From the IMG/VR virus record IMGVR_UViG_3300033148_002871, positions 1 through 20,716 of that record: DNA of 20,716 nucleotides; one strand, 5' to 3'. A model generated the notes under the pieces. The model was not told where the DNA came from. It worked only from the letters and a program-made list of their open reading frames with translations, and ran no database searches. Shown here piece after piece: positions 1 through 7,660 of the stretch (its first letter is position 1; every line of letters starts with the position of its first letter). This DNA comes from a virus. Both the position numbers and the translations under genes were made by a program.

Positions 1-846
1 GGTTTTAAGTCGAGCATTGAGTTTCCGCAACTTCATTCGTTTGTAAAGTTCGGCTGCCTTGAGTTGAACATCTGGCAAGTCAACAAAATTCAGAGTATCT
101 TTTTCCGCTGCATCACGCTGCTTGATAAATCGAATGATCTCGTTCTCCAACCTCTTGATTCTTGCTTCGATTGCCTTGACATGAGCAGCGGATTGAGCCT
201 TCGCCTTGGCTTCTTTAGGCTTGCCGATGTATTCCCTTTCCACTACCGCCTTTTTCTGTTCTTCCGTCAGACTATCCCACTTCTCGCGTGTCACACTTGG
301 GGGTCTTTGTGTAGATACAGTCGCCCTGGGCTTTATACCGGCGGCAATTTCGGCTTCCTCCGACCCTCTGTATGATGGAGCCATATACCAAGGCAACTTG
401 TCATAAGGAGAAACTTCCCTGGGTAGATTGCTCCGCTCCAACGCACCGATCCGGGCCTCTTTGAGCCTGCGGTCCAGTTCATCTTCTTTAAGCATCTGGG
501 AAGTTATTGCAATGCCCATTGCCCGCTCCAGGTCTGTCACGTATGGGTATTCACCTTTGGGATTCAATGCATTGAGCATACCTTCCAACAGACTGCGCTT
601 GCGGTCTTGACGAGATTTTTGAAGCTCGGCGAGTTGGCTTCTCATCTCCTGTGGAGTTTCTGCCTGAGATAGTCGGGCAAACGCCATGTCTTCCGCTCGC
701 TGCTTCTGAACGTCTGCTACACGGCTGGTGTAGTCGTCCACCATCTTGCTCAACTGCCACAGACCGTATCGATCCGCCGGGTAAGGGGATTGTATGAACG
801 GGCTTCTGGTCTGAGGAAAGCTGATGTGCATAGGTCGTATAGGCAT
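1..846 (-). CDS. Probable ejection/internal virion protein, partial (C-terminus beyond left edge)
   Basis: The reading frame opens with ATG at 846, eight bases after an AGAGGT ribosome site, and stays open for 282 codons to the window edge, so the C-terminus is missing. The start MPIRPMHISFPQTRSPF is proline-rich. The rest is strongly charged and mostly helical, with likely coiled coil around residues 40-80 and 220-282 (for example KAIEARIKRLENEIIRF). No enzymatic motif is visible. It is the last gene seen in the tail module, 26 bp after another ejection-type gene. In P22-like phages this place is taken by internal proteins ejected with the DNA, so an ejection or tail-associated role is inferred from position and composition, not homology. 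A tail-needle or chaperone role is also possible. Confidence 0.75.
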   Translation of the reverse strand, partial: MPIRPMHISFPQTRSPFIQSPYPADRYGLWQLSKMVDDYTSRVADVQKQRAEDMAFARLSQAETPQEMRSQLAELQKSRQDRKRSLLEGMLNALNPKGEYPYVTDLERAMGIAITSQMLKEDELDRRLKEARIGALERSNLPREVSPYDKLPWYMAPSYRGSEEAEIAAGIKPRATVSTQRPPSVTREKWDSLTEEQKKAVVEREYIGKPKEAKAKAQSAAHVKAIEARIKRLENEIIRFIKQRDAAEKDTLNFVDLPDVQLKAAELYKRMKLRKLNARLKT

Positions 847-872
847 AGTGTTACCTCTTAGTTTCCAAAAGC

Positions 873-1667
873 TCAACCAAACTTAGAGCCGGGACCAACA
901 CCAGGCGCATATACCGGTGGGCGGGTATACATATTGCCAGCAGCACCGCCGCTGCCACCAAACGCACCACTCAATAATCCAGCAGACAAAAGAGTTGTTC
1001 CCATACCCATAAGTGGCAAGATCGCACTCTGAAACGCACCCGGCTGATAATACATTTGTGGCTGATACCACGGCTGGTAGGCAAGCATCTGCTGCGCTAA
1101 TGGTGCTTGTGTCTCATAGGGGAACATCTGAGTCCCAAGCCGCTGGGCATATCGGGCCTGAGCCTGTTGACCGGCAATTTGACGGGGCAATGCTCCGTAT
1201 TGCATCGCCGCGGCCAGACGGGAATACGGATTGTCCCTTGCCCGCTCCTGCTCGTAGAGACTGCCCAGGAGTGATGCACGATTAGCAGCGAAGCGTGAAC
1301 GGAGTTTTCCTTCCGCACCGATACTCGGCGATGAATAGAGCATACCGCCTAGCTGCGACCGGCGGCGCAGAGCGCTGGCGGCCTCTTCCTCTTCGAGCTT
1401 CAATTGCTCTCTCAAGCCTGCATAAAGCGGGGACATTCTAGGATCGGCGAATGCACCACCGCCCATGATGTTCATCAATGTCGCTTGTCCCGCCCGCTCT
1501 GCTTCGCTCATGCCGGGCACTTCCAGGAGCGGCATCTGCTCAGCTCCCGCCCGTCGCATCAACCCTTGAAGCAACGATCGCGCCTCAGGTGCCCAAGGCG
1601 TCTCTTTGATCCTCGGAGCCGGGGCCTCTTTCATCTCGCCGCCGAAAAAGTTGCTTAGCCATCCCAT
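873..1667 (-). CDS. Probable DNA ejection / internal virion protein
   Basis: 264 aa, starting MGWLSNFFGG at an ATG preceded by TTAGGAGATTAAATT, a good ribosome site. Residues 18-35 hold a proline-rich segment (PRIKETPWAPEARSLL) of a kind I associate with short phage internal proteins. Residues 85-145 are Glu/Arg-rich and probably helical. Residues 195-210 carry three YQP repeats. Residues 212-237 form a hydrophobic Gly/Ala-rich stretch (ILPLMGMGTTLLSAGLLSGAF) that could insert into a membrane. A helical protein with a hydrophobic glycine-rich tail, encoded at the end of the tail genes, fits an ejection protein that crosses the host envelope with the genome. There is no catalytic motif. Assignment rests on architecture and gene order. 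Confidence 0.8.
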   Translation of the reverse strand: MGWLSNFFGGEMKEAPAPRIKETPWAPEARSLLQGLMRRAGAEQMPLLEVPGMSEAERAGQATLMNIMGGGAFADPRMSPLYAGLREQLKLEEEEAASALRRRSQLGGMLYSSPSIGAEGKLRSRFAANRASLLGSLYEQERARDNPYSRLAAAMQYGALPRQIAGQQAQARYAQRLGTQMFPYETQAPLAQQMLAYQPWYQPQMYYQPGAFQSAILPLMGMGTTLLSAGLLSGAFGGSGGAAGNMYTRPPVYAPGVGPGSKFG

Positions 1668-1678
1668 AATTTAATCTC

Positions 1679-2590
1679 CTAATCGCCTGACAAGGAAAAG
1701 CTCTTGTGATAATCAGTGTCCGTAATCTGTGGGGAATATCTTAAAAGTAAGGGAATCGTAGCATAAGTGATCGGCATATTACTACCAGGACCAAGGCCCC
1801 CTTTGTAGCAATACAAACCCAAATCGCCTGCAGCCAATCCCGCATCACCTCCGGCCGAGACCCATGCATATACCTTATGCCCTATACAATGAAGCAAATA
1901 TCCAAGATTAGTGCCATCACCTAATCTATACCTTCGGTTAGTATCAACCGCCGCTTGGTCATGTCCTGATCCATAAAACTTTGCCTCTGTTCGCAATAGC
2001 GTATGGTCGTGACCAGATTCAGCAACAACCTCAGTTGCAGTATCATCTAACACATCTGCTGCTATGAAATTTTCATAAGGATCGGCATCATAATAAACAT
2101 GGCCTTGGTTTAGATCGGAAAAAATGACCTCAGGAGAGATAATCCTATTCCTCCAATCAATTGAATGATCTAAAAGTACAATATCGCTCTGGCTATTTTC
2201 AGCAGGTACAGCAGCCATTGTCAGTCGGAGAACGAACAATCTCAATCCAGGCAGATCCCATACGATCTGCGAATTTATCTTCGTAAGCGCTTCGCCTTCC
2301 TCCCCATCCGATATCGGATAATCCTCCCAAACAGAAGGTGTGTCACCGGACCCGCGAATGATACTCCCCTTGGCGGGGTCGGCGTCAGCTACAGTATCCG
2401 TCCGTCGAATGGTGGACAGGAGCTTGCTCTTTGGCGTAGATTCGTAAATGTCGGCAATATCATCCCACGCCCGGCGGTGCGATTCGTCCAAAACCGCCGC
2501 CAACGCCCGCACCGCATTCGCTAACTTCTCGATGCTATCGAGATCGTCCATCGGCGGAATGAGCAAGTTTTTGCTTCCCGTCTGTCCCAT
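1679..2590 (-). CDS. Tail-module structural protein of unknown function (303 aa)
   Basis: I place the start at ATG 2590 (MGQTGSKNLLIPPMDDL). Its ATG shares one base with the TGA of the upstream tail hub gene (TGATG), and a GGTGGG lies about 9 bases upstream. An in-frame extension to 2755 would sit wholly inside the hub gene and is rejected. Residues about 15-55 look helical (DSIEKLANAVRALAAVLDES). The rest is beta-rich, with a Gly-rich C-terminal region around 250-285 (GGDAGLAAGDLGLYCYKGG). I do not recognise the family. Its position between the hub and the ejection proteins suggests a minor tail, needle or fibre-attachment protein. This is inference from order only. It is probably translationally coupled to the hub. 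Confidence 0.75.
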   Translation of the reverse strand: MGQTGSKNLLIPPMDDLDSIEKLANAVRALAAVLDESHRRAWDDIADIYESTPKSKLLSTIRRTDTVADADPAKGSIIRGSGDTPSVWEDYPISDGEEGEALTKINSQIVWDLPGLRLFVLRLTMAAVPAENSQSDIVLLDHSIDWRNRIISPEVIFSDLNQGHVYYDADPYENFIAADVLDDTATEVVAESGHDHTLLRTEAKFYGSGHDQAAVDTNRRYRLGDGTNLGYLLHCIGHKVYAWVSAGGDAGLAAGDLGLYCYKGGLGPGSNMPITYATIPLLLRYSPQITDTDYHKSFSLSGD

Positions 2591-4221
2591 CAGTTCGTAC
2601 CCACCAAAATGTACTCGAATACGACCCCGATAAATCGGAAATGATTCATCGCCGATATCTTTAGCAGAAAATGTCTCGCCCGGTAATCGCAGGGCAAATC
2701 GGCAACAAGGATATCCTTGCTTCCCGCAAGCGATACAGAACCCACCGGCTGCCACGCCGTCTCGTGGTCCCGTTTCAACTCGACGGTCAACTCGCCCGCA
2801 CCCTCCCTGCGCGCATAGACCTTGATCTTGCTGAGCCGTTTGAATGTGGCCAGAGCGTGCTTTTCGGCAAGATCGGTGCTCAGAACCGCGTAACCTGTAT
2901 AATCATTTCCGGCATCAAGTTCGCTATTGTGCGGAGCGTAGCTATACCCATTGTTATCGCTGCAAAGATCAGTGCGGAAATTAGCATCGGCAACGATGTT
3001 ATCAATAGTGTCCCACCCAATCTCATCAATGCTGGGGAATGGAATCGTATCAATGGTATAAGCAGTCTCACGCTCATACTCACCAAAGGCAACCACCGGC
3101 ATCTTCCGACTACACCATCGCCCGTCAAGGTAGACCAGCACACGATTGTTTTCCGTTACCTCGCCCTCCGACATTGGTACGTTAGTCTTACAAGGGATCG
3201 CAAACCACATTTCGCCGTATTCGTAGACGTACGTTGCCTGTATTTTGTGAACGTATTCCGGCGGAATGTCCTTTACGAAGATGTCCACCGGATCGGAGAT
3301 AACCGAATAATCATTCAGCGCCCCCCTAACCTGGCGAATGGTGTAGTCTGAAGCGAAGAAGTACAAGTCGCCGGCAATACCGTTAACGATGGAATGCGGA
3401 GCGTAGGTGCCAAGGCTCTCACTCATCACCGCCGAGTTGAACACATCATCCGTCGATACCAGCCACATGCGGTAAAAGCTCCGCTCTTTGAAGATTAGGA
3501 GAAAGTCCTGAAAGTTACCCAATCCCATTATCTGATCCCCGCCAGGAAAGACCTTGGAACCGGCGTCAGAGCCAGCATCAGAGCTATTCCACTCTTCATA
3601 CTGACCGATCTTGCTCCAGTAAAGGGCCTGTCTCTTAGCGCTGCCGCCTACAGTAACGTTAGCCAAAAATAGGTAGTTCTCGAAAACCGCAACATACTTC
3701 GCCTTTGTCAAATAAACCTCATCATCTGCAACTTCAATGCCGTTATCAGCATCATCTACAACAGCAAAGTTACCCGTACCCTTCCACCATTGCACCTTGT
3801 CGACGTTATTAGTCGCAACAACGATAGGCCCCAATGTATCATCATTAAATGTAACCACGCTCCAATCATCACAATTGCTGCTGCATTCAAATTTTTCATC
3901 CCAAGCGGACGTTCCTGTATTCCAGTGATAAATGTGGGCCTTGGTAAAGGCTAACAGAAACCCTCCACCATCCTTGTCTTCATACCAATGGTAGCACAAG
4001 ATCGGATATGTATCGGGCGTCTGCACATGGGTAAAAACGGGTTCCTCACCACCGGTAGACGACTGCAATTCTTTCGCCCGCATAGTAGCGCGATGTATCT
4101 CGCCCCGGCGGAGCATGACGTTCTCATTGTTCACCGTGAACGCCGCAGGCAGGAGGATCGAGGGGAAGTCCTGCTTAATCCCCATTACTGGTGCGAAGAT
4201 GCCGAAACGCTCTAAAGCCAT
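2590..4221 (-). CDS. Tail hub / packaged-DNA stabilization protein, P22 gp10-like beta-propeller
   Basis: 543 aa from ATG 4221 (MALERFGIFAPVMGIKQDFP), which has GGAA eight bases upstream. A GTG at 4227 also fits the frame but is too close to that ribosome site. The protein shows repeated beta-blade style segments: YHWYEDKDGGGFLLAFT, GPIVVATNNVDKVQWWKG, NYLFLANVTV and QALYWSKIGQYEEWN around 170-220, then LLIFKERSFYRMWLV and LYFFASDYTIRQVRG around 240-310. The 'YWS.IG..E.W' and 'FFAS.Y.IR' segments resemble tail hub proteins of the P22 gp10 type, which plug and extend the portal after packaging. Position after the adaptors and a fibre gene supports this. A T7 gp12-like nozzle is the main alternative. 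It stops at TGA 2592-2590, overlapping the next start. Confidence 0.8.
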   Translation of the reverse strand: MALERFGIFAPVMGIKQDFPSILLPAAFTVNNENVMLRRGEIHRATMRAKELQSSTGGEEPVFTHVQTPDTYPILCYHWYEDKDGGGFLLAFTKAHIYHWNTGTSAWDEKFECSSNCDDWSVVTFNDDTLGPIVVATNNVDKVQWWKGTGNFAVVDDADNGIEVADDEVYLTKAKYVAVFENYLFLANVTVGGSAKRQALYWSKIGQYEEWNSSDAGSDAGSKVFPGGDQIMGLGNFQDFLLIFKERSFYRMWLVSTDDVFNSAVMSESLGTYAPHSIVNGIAGDLYFFASDYTIRQVRGALNDYSVISDPVDIFVKDIPPEYVHKIQATYVYEYGEMWFAIPCKTNVPMSEGEVTENNRVLVYLDGRWCSRKMPVVAFGEYERETAYTIDTIPFPSIDEIGWDTIDNIVADANFRTDLCSDNNGYSYAPHNSELDAGNDYTGYAVLSTDLAEKHALATFKRLSKIKVYARREGAGELTVELKRDHETAWQPVGSVSLAGSKDILVADLPCDYRARHFLLKISAMNHFRFIGVVFEYILVGTN

Positions 4222-4232
4222 AAACACACTTC

Positions 4233-5093
4233 CTAGAAGGGCAATTCCACGGCGGTCAACACTCGCGGATACGTTGCCCCATCTTGATAGTTAGTCGCAT
4301 CGTCTTTTTTCCACTGCACTTTGAAATTGTGCGACGCCGAACTGAGTCCCGTTGCAAGCCATTGCATCATCGTTGAATGATTCGCGGCATTACTTCCTAC
4401 CTCCCAGACCACCACATGTTTTTCAACAGTATCAACAAGCAATCTCAAATAACCCTTGTGATATTCCGTTGTTCGCATTGAAGCGGAGAACATCACGAGA
4501 ACCTTTCCACCAGTTGTGGTCAGGTCTATGGACATATCCGTCATGTCCACCCAATCCCCCGTAGTCTCCGATATGTCCGATGATCCCACGGCTTGGCTCG
4601 CCTGACCGGACGCCAGCTTAGCAGCCGTTACCGCCCCAGCTGCAATCTGAGCCGTATCAACTCCAAGCGCCTTGATTTGAATACCATTACTGGCGTCAAC
4701 CTCGATAGTATCATCGTCGACAATGGTGCTTGTTCCGGGGCTAAGATCGGCAATGACGATCTTCCAGTTTCCCTCACTGGTCAATTGCTTGGGCATACCA
4801 TCTACTTCGCTTCGGAAGAACAGTTCCGCCTTATTAGAAACATTTTTGGTATAAAGAACGAACTTATTCGCGGGAACGGCGGGGTCCTCGGTAAGCGGTT
4901 TGCAAAACGTAACCTTTTTGTGTTGACATGCATCGGTATCTATTTGCTCATTACCAGTTAACGGAAAATAAATATCCCATGCATCAAACCGTTCCTGAAG
5001 TGCCCGTTTGATTAATCGTATCTCATCGTCAATAACGAAAGGCTTATCCGATCCGCTAGGGGTACTTACATCAAAGCTATATGACCATGCCAT
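4233..5093 (-). CDS. Tail fibre-like protein
   Basis: 286 aa, ATG 5093 preceded by AGGAAGGTGAATT. The N-terminus (residues 1-60) holds DDEIRLIKRALQERFD, then a short FPLTG segment and IDTDACQHKKVTF, resembling N-terminal attachment regions of phage fibre proteins ('..D..IR.LK.AIRERL..'). Residues 137-165 contain NGIQIKALGVDTAQIAAGAV followed by TAAKLA, matching the low-complexity 'I.TAQIA.GAVT..KLA' repeats often found in fibre shafts. Residues 170-286 form a compact beta-rich C-terminal domain, probably the tip or receptor-binding part. The gene lies between an adaptor and the tail hub, 11 bp from each neighbour. Function as a fibre is inferred from these shaft-type repeats; the receptor is unknown. 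Confidence 0.78.
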   Translation of the reverse strand: MAWSYSFDVSTPSGSDKPFVIDDEIRLIKRALQERFDAWDIYFPLTGNEQIDTDACQHKKVTFCKPLTEDPAVPANKFVLYTKNVSNKAELFFRSEVDGMPKQLTSEGNWKIVIADLSPGTSTIVDDDTIEVDASNGIQIKALGVDTAQIAAGAVTAAKLASGQASQAVGSSDISETTGDWVDMTDMSIDLTTTGGKVLVMFSASMRTTEYHKGYLRLLVDTVEKHVVVWEVGSNAANHSTMMQWLATGLSSASHNFKVQWKKDDATNYQDGATYPRVLTAVELPF

Positions 5094-5104
5094 AATTCAC
5101 CTTC

Positions 5105-5956
5105 CTAAAGATCTCTGTACTTCGTGAACGCCGGTTGACGGCGCAGATTGTTCTTCCGCTTGGCAATTTCAGATTCGTACAACTGCATGTACTTCGCGGC
5201 GTGCTCCGGGGACCCTTGAATCTGCGACAATTGGCCAAGCCACAACAAAACCAGCACGCCGTTATAGATGCATTCGCGGAATCGCTCGGAAAACCTGATG
5301 TTGGTTAGATCATTGGGATGATAGTAAGAGTAATCCAGGTTGATCGTATACACGCCGTCGGGGTGCGGCTTGAGATAGATCACACTGCAAACCGCACCAT
5401 CGAGAATTACATATTCTTCCGGCTCACCTGTGGAAGGCGAAGATTCTCCCTCTATATAATCCTGATATTCGCCAGGCGTGATTAGGTCCAAGTGATTCCC
5501 CGCCGAGATAGCAATCTCAAGGCTTCTCTTGAAATTCACCCCCAACCCATAAGAACCATCAGCGGTAACGGTGATCGTATCGCCGTCACTCTCACCGCTG
5601 GCGTCCCCGCTGACCTTAATTACGGTGCTGCTCGTATAAGCAGTAATAACATAACTGTTCTCGGTGGCAGTAAAAGCGATTGCTTTTCCCACCATCGAGG
5701 GATAGAACGTTGCCGTCGGTGCCGTAATAGTGCTCTCGCCAGTGATCGTACTATAAATCGGCGCACCGTCGGCGGTGTTAGTCGCCGTCATCCACGTAGT
5801 GATTGTGCCGGAGGTCTTGAGAAAATCGTCGCGACTGCTGACGTCATATAAGACGCTTCGGATTTCTTCGTCGATATCGTTGGGAGGCGACATGACTCCC
5901 AATCCCCGAAGCCGCTTAATAACGACTGACTGCACTTCCGATTTTTTGATGCTCAT
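5105..5956 (-). CDS. Head-tail adaptor-like protein, second paralogue with inserted beta domain
   Basis: 283 aa, ATG 5956 overlapping the TGA of the upstream 46-aa gene (ATGA). It is related to the 191-aa adaptor two genes upstream: both begin M-[SA]-I-x-K, share 'DxDxEhxxVLxDhS...FL', and share the helix 'FS[ED]xF[RK]E.I..GV' near the end (residues 222-233 here). Residues about 52-135 have no counterpart in the 191-aa protein. They look like an inserted Thr/Ser/Ala-rich beta domain (STITAPTATFYPSMVG... SYVITAYTSSTVIKVSG). In podoviruses such small helical proteins sit beneath the portal and connect it to the tail hub. The adaptor role is inferred from family resemblance and position between capsid genes and tail hub. 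Confidence 0.78.
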   Translation of the reverse strand: MSIKKSEVQSVVIKRLRGLGVMSPPNDIDEEIRSVLYDVSSRDDFLKTSGTITTWMTATNTADGAPIYSTITGESTITAPTATFYPSMVGKAIAFTATENSYVITAYTSSTVIKVSGDASGESDGDTITVTADGSYGLGVNFKRSLEIAISAGNHLDLITPGEYQDYIEGESSPSTGEPEEYVILDGAVCSVIYLKPHPDGVYTINLDYSYYHPNDLTNIRFSERFRECIYNGVLVLLWLGQLSQIQGSPEHAAKYMQLYESEIAKRKNNLRRQPAFTKYRDL

Positions 5957-6093
5957 TTCGATCTCTTACGCTTGGCGATGGATCGTTTAACGGCGGCGGT
6001 CGCCTGTGCGCCACTGCCGGTTCTGTTATAAACATGTCGCCACTGCCGATGTTCCTTGGCGGTCAACTTGTGTTTGCCGATCTTAGCTGGCAT
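5953..6093 (-). CDS. Very basic 46-aa phage protein
   Basis: Translation of the minus strand from ATG 6093 gives MPAKIGKHKLTAKEHRQWRH, then a short middle and a KRSIAKRKRSK tail, ending TGA at 5955-5953. The ATG follows AAGGAG at ideal spacing, and the stop overlaps the next gene's ATG as ATGA, so the frame is well supported despite its size. It has 14 Lys/Arg plus three His in 46 residues and only one acidic residue (Glu14). No domain is recognisable. The charge suggests binding to DNA or RNA, or to an acidic protein surface. Being encoded between the two adaptors suggests a small head-tail junction or packaged protein. This is inference; a ribosomal-protein-like or spurious origin seems less likely given its signals. 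Confidence 0.75.
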   Translation of the reverse strand: MPAKIGKHKLTAKEHRQWRHVYNRTGSGAQATAAVKRSIAKRKRSK

Positions 6094-6106
6094 CGTTTGT
6101 TTCTCC

Positions 6107-6682
6107 TTATTCTTCCGCCCTATCTGCATAGCGAATCTTTAACGCCTCGACCTGTTCATCGTAGAAAGCCTTATGCATCTGCGCCGCCGTCGCCTCAGCC
6201 ATCTGACCAAGGCCCTCGTAAACCTTCCAGCAGACACCTTCGATAATCGCCTCCTTGAAGTCATCGCTGAAGACGATGGTATCCACGTCGGAAGTCTCGT
6301 AGGCATGATAGATCGTTAGCCCCGTTTCAGCCGATGCTATGGGATGAACGTAAATGGAATCGTTGAAAATGGCGAAGCTGTTAGGTGTACCTTCGATGGT
6401 ATCAGCGCTCAATCGGGTTAGAAACTCCGGAAACGTGAGCTTGTCCAGCTTGACCTTCGTCACCGTGATAGTCACGCCACGAAGCGGGCGACGATACTCC
6501 GACGGCAGCGCAACGGTATGCCCACCGGCGGAAATCGTCACCGTATTGGACTTCTCCAAAAACGGCCACTTGGTAGACAGATCCAGCAGGACCGCCGCCA
6601 ACTCATCATCCACATCCGCCAGAGTTGTCCGCGTAGTCCGAGCCTTCACTTCCGCCAGAACAGCATCTTTGGTGATCGCCAT
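6107..6682 (-). CDS. Head-tail adaptor-like protein, first paralogue
   Basis: 191 aa, ATG 6682 preceded by GAGGTTTTGCT. N-terminal residues 1-45 are helical with 'DVDDELAAVLLDLSTKWPFL', followed by a small beta region (49-125) containing LPSEYRRPLRGV and ending IYVHP. C-terminal helices (139-191) start FSDDFKEAIIEGVCWKVYEG. This layout matches small podoviral adaptor/connector proteins that bind the portal underside. It is a shorter relative of the 283-aa protein encoded two genes downstream. The stop TAA at 6109-6107 lies within 13 bp of the next start. The mRNA leader of this gene carries a perfect 15-bp inverted repeat ending just before its ribosome site, so its translation or upstream transcription may be modulated. 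Confidence 0.8.
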   Translation of the reverse strand: MAITKDAVLAEVKARTTRTTLADVDDELAAVLLDLSTKWPFLEKSNTVTISAGGHTVALPSEYRRPLRGVTITVTKVKLDKLTFPEFLTRLSADTIEGTPNSFAIFNDSIYVHPIASAETGLTIYHAYETSDVDTIVFSDDFKEAIIEGVCWKVYEGLGQMAEATAAQMHKAFYDEQVEALKIRYADRAEE

Positions 6683-6693
6683 AGCAAAACCTC

Positions 6694-6734
6694 AGTTAGT
6701 GGGATGAACCGAGTTGCGATTCATCCCACTAACT
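6694..6734 (-). repeat. Perfect 15-bp inverted repeat / hairpin upstream of adaptor gene
   Basis: The arms 6694-6708 (AGTTAGTGGGATGAA) and 6720-6734 (TTCATCCCACTAACT) are exact reverse complements separated by an 11-base loop. On the mRNA strand the hairpin begins about 13 bases after the decoration gene's stop and ends only a few bases before the GAGG ribosome site of the 191-aa adaptor. There is no long U run after it, only TTTT inside the leader. It looks more like an mRNA processing, stabilising or attenuating hairpin than a clean terminator. A protein-binding operator is an alternative because the repeat is perfect. Confidence 0.8.
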
Positions 6735-6746
6735 CTTAAATGCTTG

Positions 6747-7577
6747 TTAGACATTACCGTTGTGGTGGACAAAGACCTTCAAATCGATCAAATATGCTTC
6801 GTTGTCCTCATGCTCCGCACTATAATCACCCTGACATTTGATAAGAACATCGCCAGAGATATCCTCAGCCAGTTCCTTGGCAGCACCCGTTGGAGCAACA
6901 ATGTGATTAACCACAGTGCCATTAAGATCGGTTTCCCACTTGCCGACAACTTTGATCTTGCCGCTCGATCCAGCGGTATTAACTGTTACCCAAAGATCGA
7001 AGCTGATTGTGTCATCATTAGCCGCCGGCGTTACATCGCCGGTCTGAAGAATGGCTTCGGTCCCCAATAAGACTTTCAGGTCCATCGTGTCGCCGCTATT
7101 GAAATCAGCGAACAGGACCATGCCTTGAATATGGATTACATCTCCTGCTTTGAGTTCTTCACCTGAAAGGGTAACAGTGCCGGGAAAGTCCACGAAGGTA
7201 GCTTCCGTATCCACCAACTCCGCTCCAGCTGCGGTGGTTGCATAAACTAATTGGCAATCCGAACGGTTCGGATCGTAGACAATCCGATGGTCGGCTCCGG
7301 TGAAGCCCTGGACCTTCATGTGACCGCCAACCTCATCCACGATTTCGATGTCGAAGTCCGTACCGGCTGACCAGAACTCGACAATGCCGTTGCCCAATGC
7401 AGCGTAAGCCGTTGAACTCAGCACTCCCGACACCCAGGGCAACTCCGTCTTGATCGCATCCGAATACACGGTGGCGATAGCACCGTCAGCCGTCAGAATC
7501 GACACCTTGAGCCCCGATACGATCGGTTCGCCATTGGGGTCGACAACTTGAAAAAAATACTTTTTCAATCCGTACAT
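6747..7577 (-). CDS. Probable head decoration / head fibre protein
   Basis: 276 aa, ATG 7577 after a CCAGGGAGAATAAATC ribosome site. The N-terminal 100 residues (MYGLKKYFFQVVDPNGEPIV, then SGLKVSILTADGAIATVYSD) have the look of a beta-sandwich capsid-attachment domain: a 'V.DP.GEPI..GL.V.I' strand pattern followed by 'GIVEFW' and 'DFDIEIVDEVGGH'. Residues 110-276 form a second all-beta domain with jelly-roll-like alternation and an acidic C-terminal region. It immediately follows the major capsid gene, the usual position for decoration or head-fibre proteins. No catalytic residues are apparent. A minor capsid cement protein is the preferred reading; a fibre is the alternative. Confidence 0.7.
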   Translation of the reverse strand: MYGLKKYFFQVVDPNGEPIVSGLKVSILTADGAIATVYSDAIKTELPWVSGVLSSTAYAALGNGIVEFWSAGTDFDIEIVDEVGGHMKVQGFTGADHRIVYDPNRSDCQLVYATTAAGAELVDTEATFVDFPGTVTLSGEELKAGDVIHIQGMVLFADFNSGDTMDLKVLLGTEAILQTGDVTPAANDDTISFDLWVTVNTAGSSGKIKVVGKWETDLNGTVVNHIVAPTGAAKELAEDISGDVLIKCQGDYSAEHEDNEAYLIDLKVFVHHNGNV

Positions 7578-7621
7578 GATTTATTCTCCCTGGTCTCAAA
7601 GACCGTTAAGGATCACTTTTC

Positions 7622-7660
7622 TCAGTCAAGGTCTACGCAGCCTTAATCAGGATCTACGCA
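7622..7660 (-). repeat. In-frame tandem duplication of the capsid gene's last codons across its stop
   Basis: On the minus strand, TGCGTAGATCCTGATTAA (7660-7643, encoding C-V-D-P-D-stop) is followed after one GGC codon by TGCGTAGACCTTGACTGA (7639-7622, encoding C-V-D-L-D-stop) in the same frame. The two 18-mers match at 14 positions. The second copy lies outside the capsid gene. Readthrough of the TAA would add exactly seven residues. Confidence 0.6.

Noticed and set aside
2591-2755. 55-codon N-terminal extension of the 303-aa tail protein
   Set aside because: It would sit inside the hub gene in another frame; the TGATG junction at 2588-2592 is a much better start.
2671-3351. Long open frame on the plus strand (226 codons)
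   Set aside because: It lies wholly opposite the propeller tail hub gene, has no ribosome site or recognisable motif, and every supported gene is on the minus strand. The same applies to the other plus-strand frames in this window.
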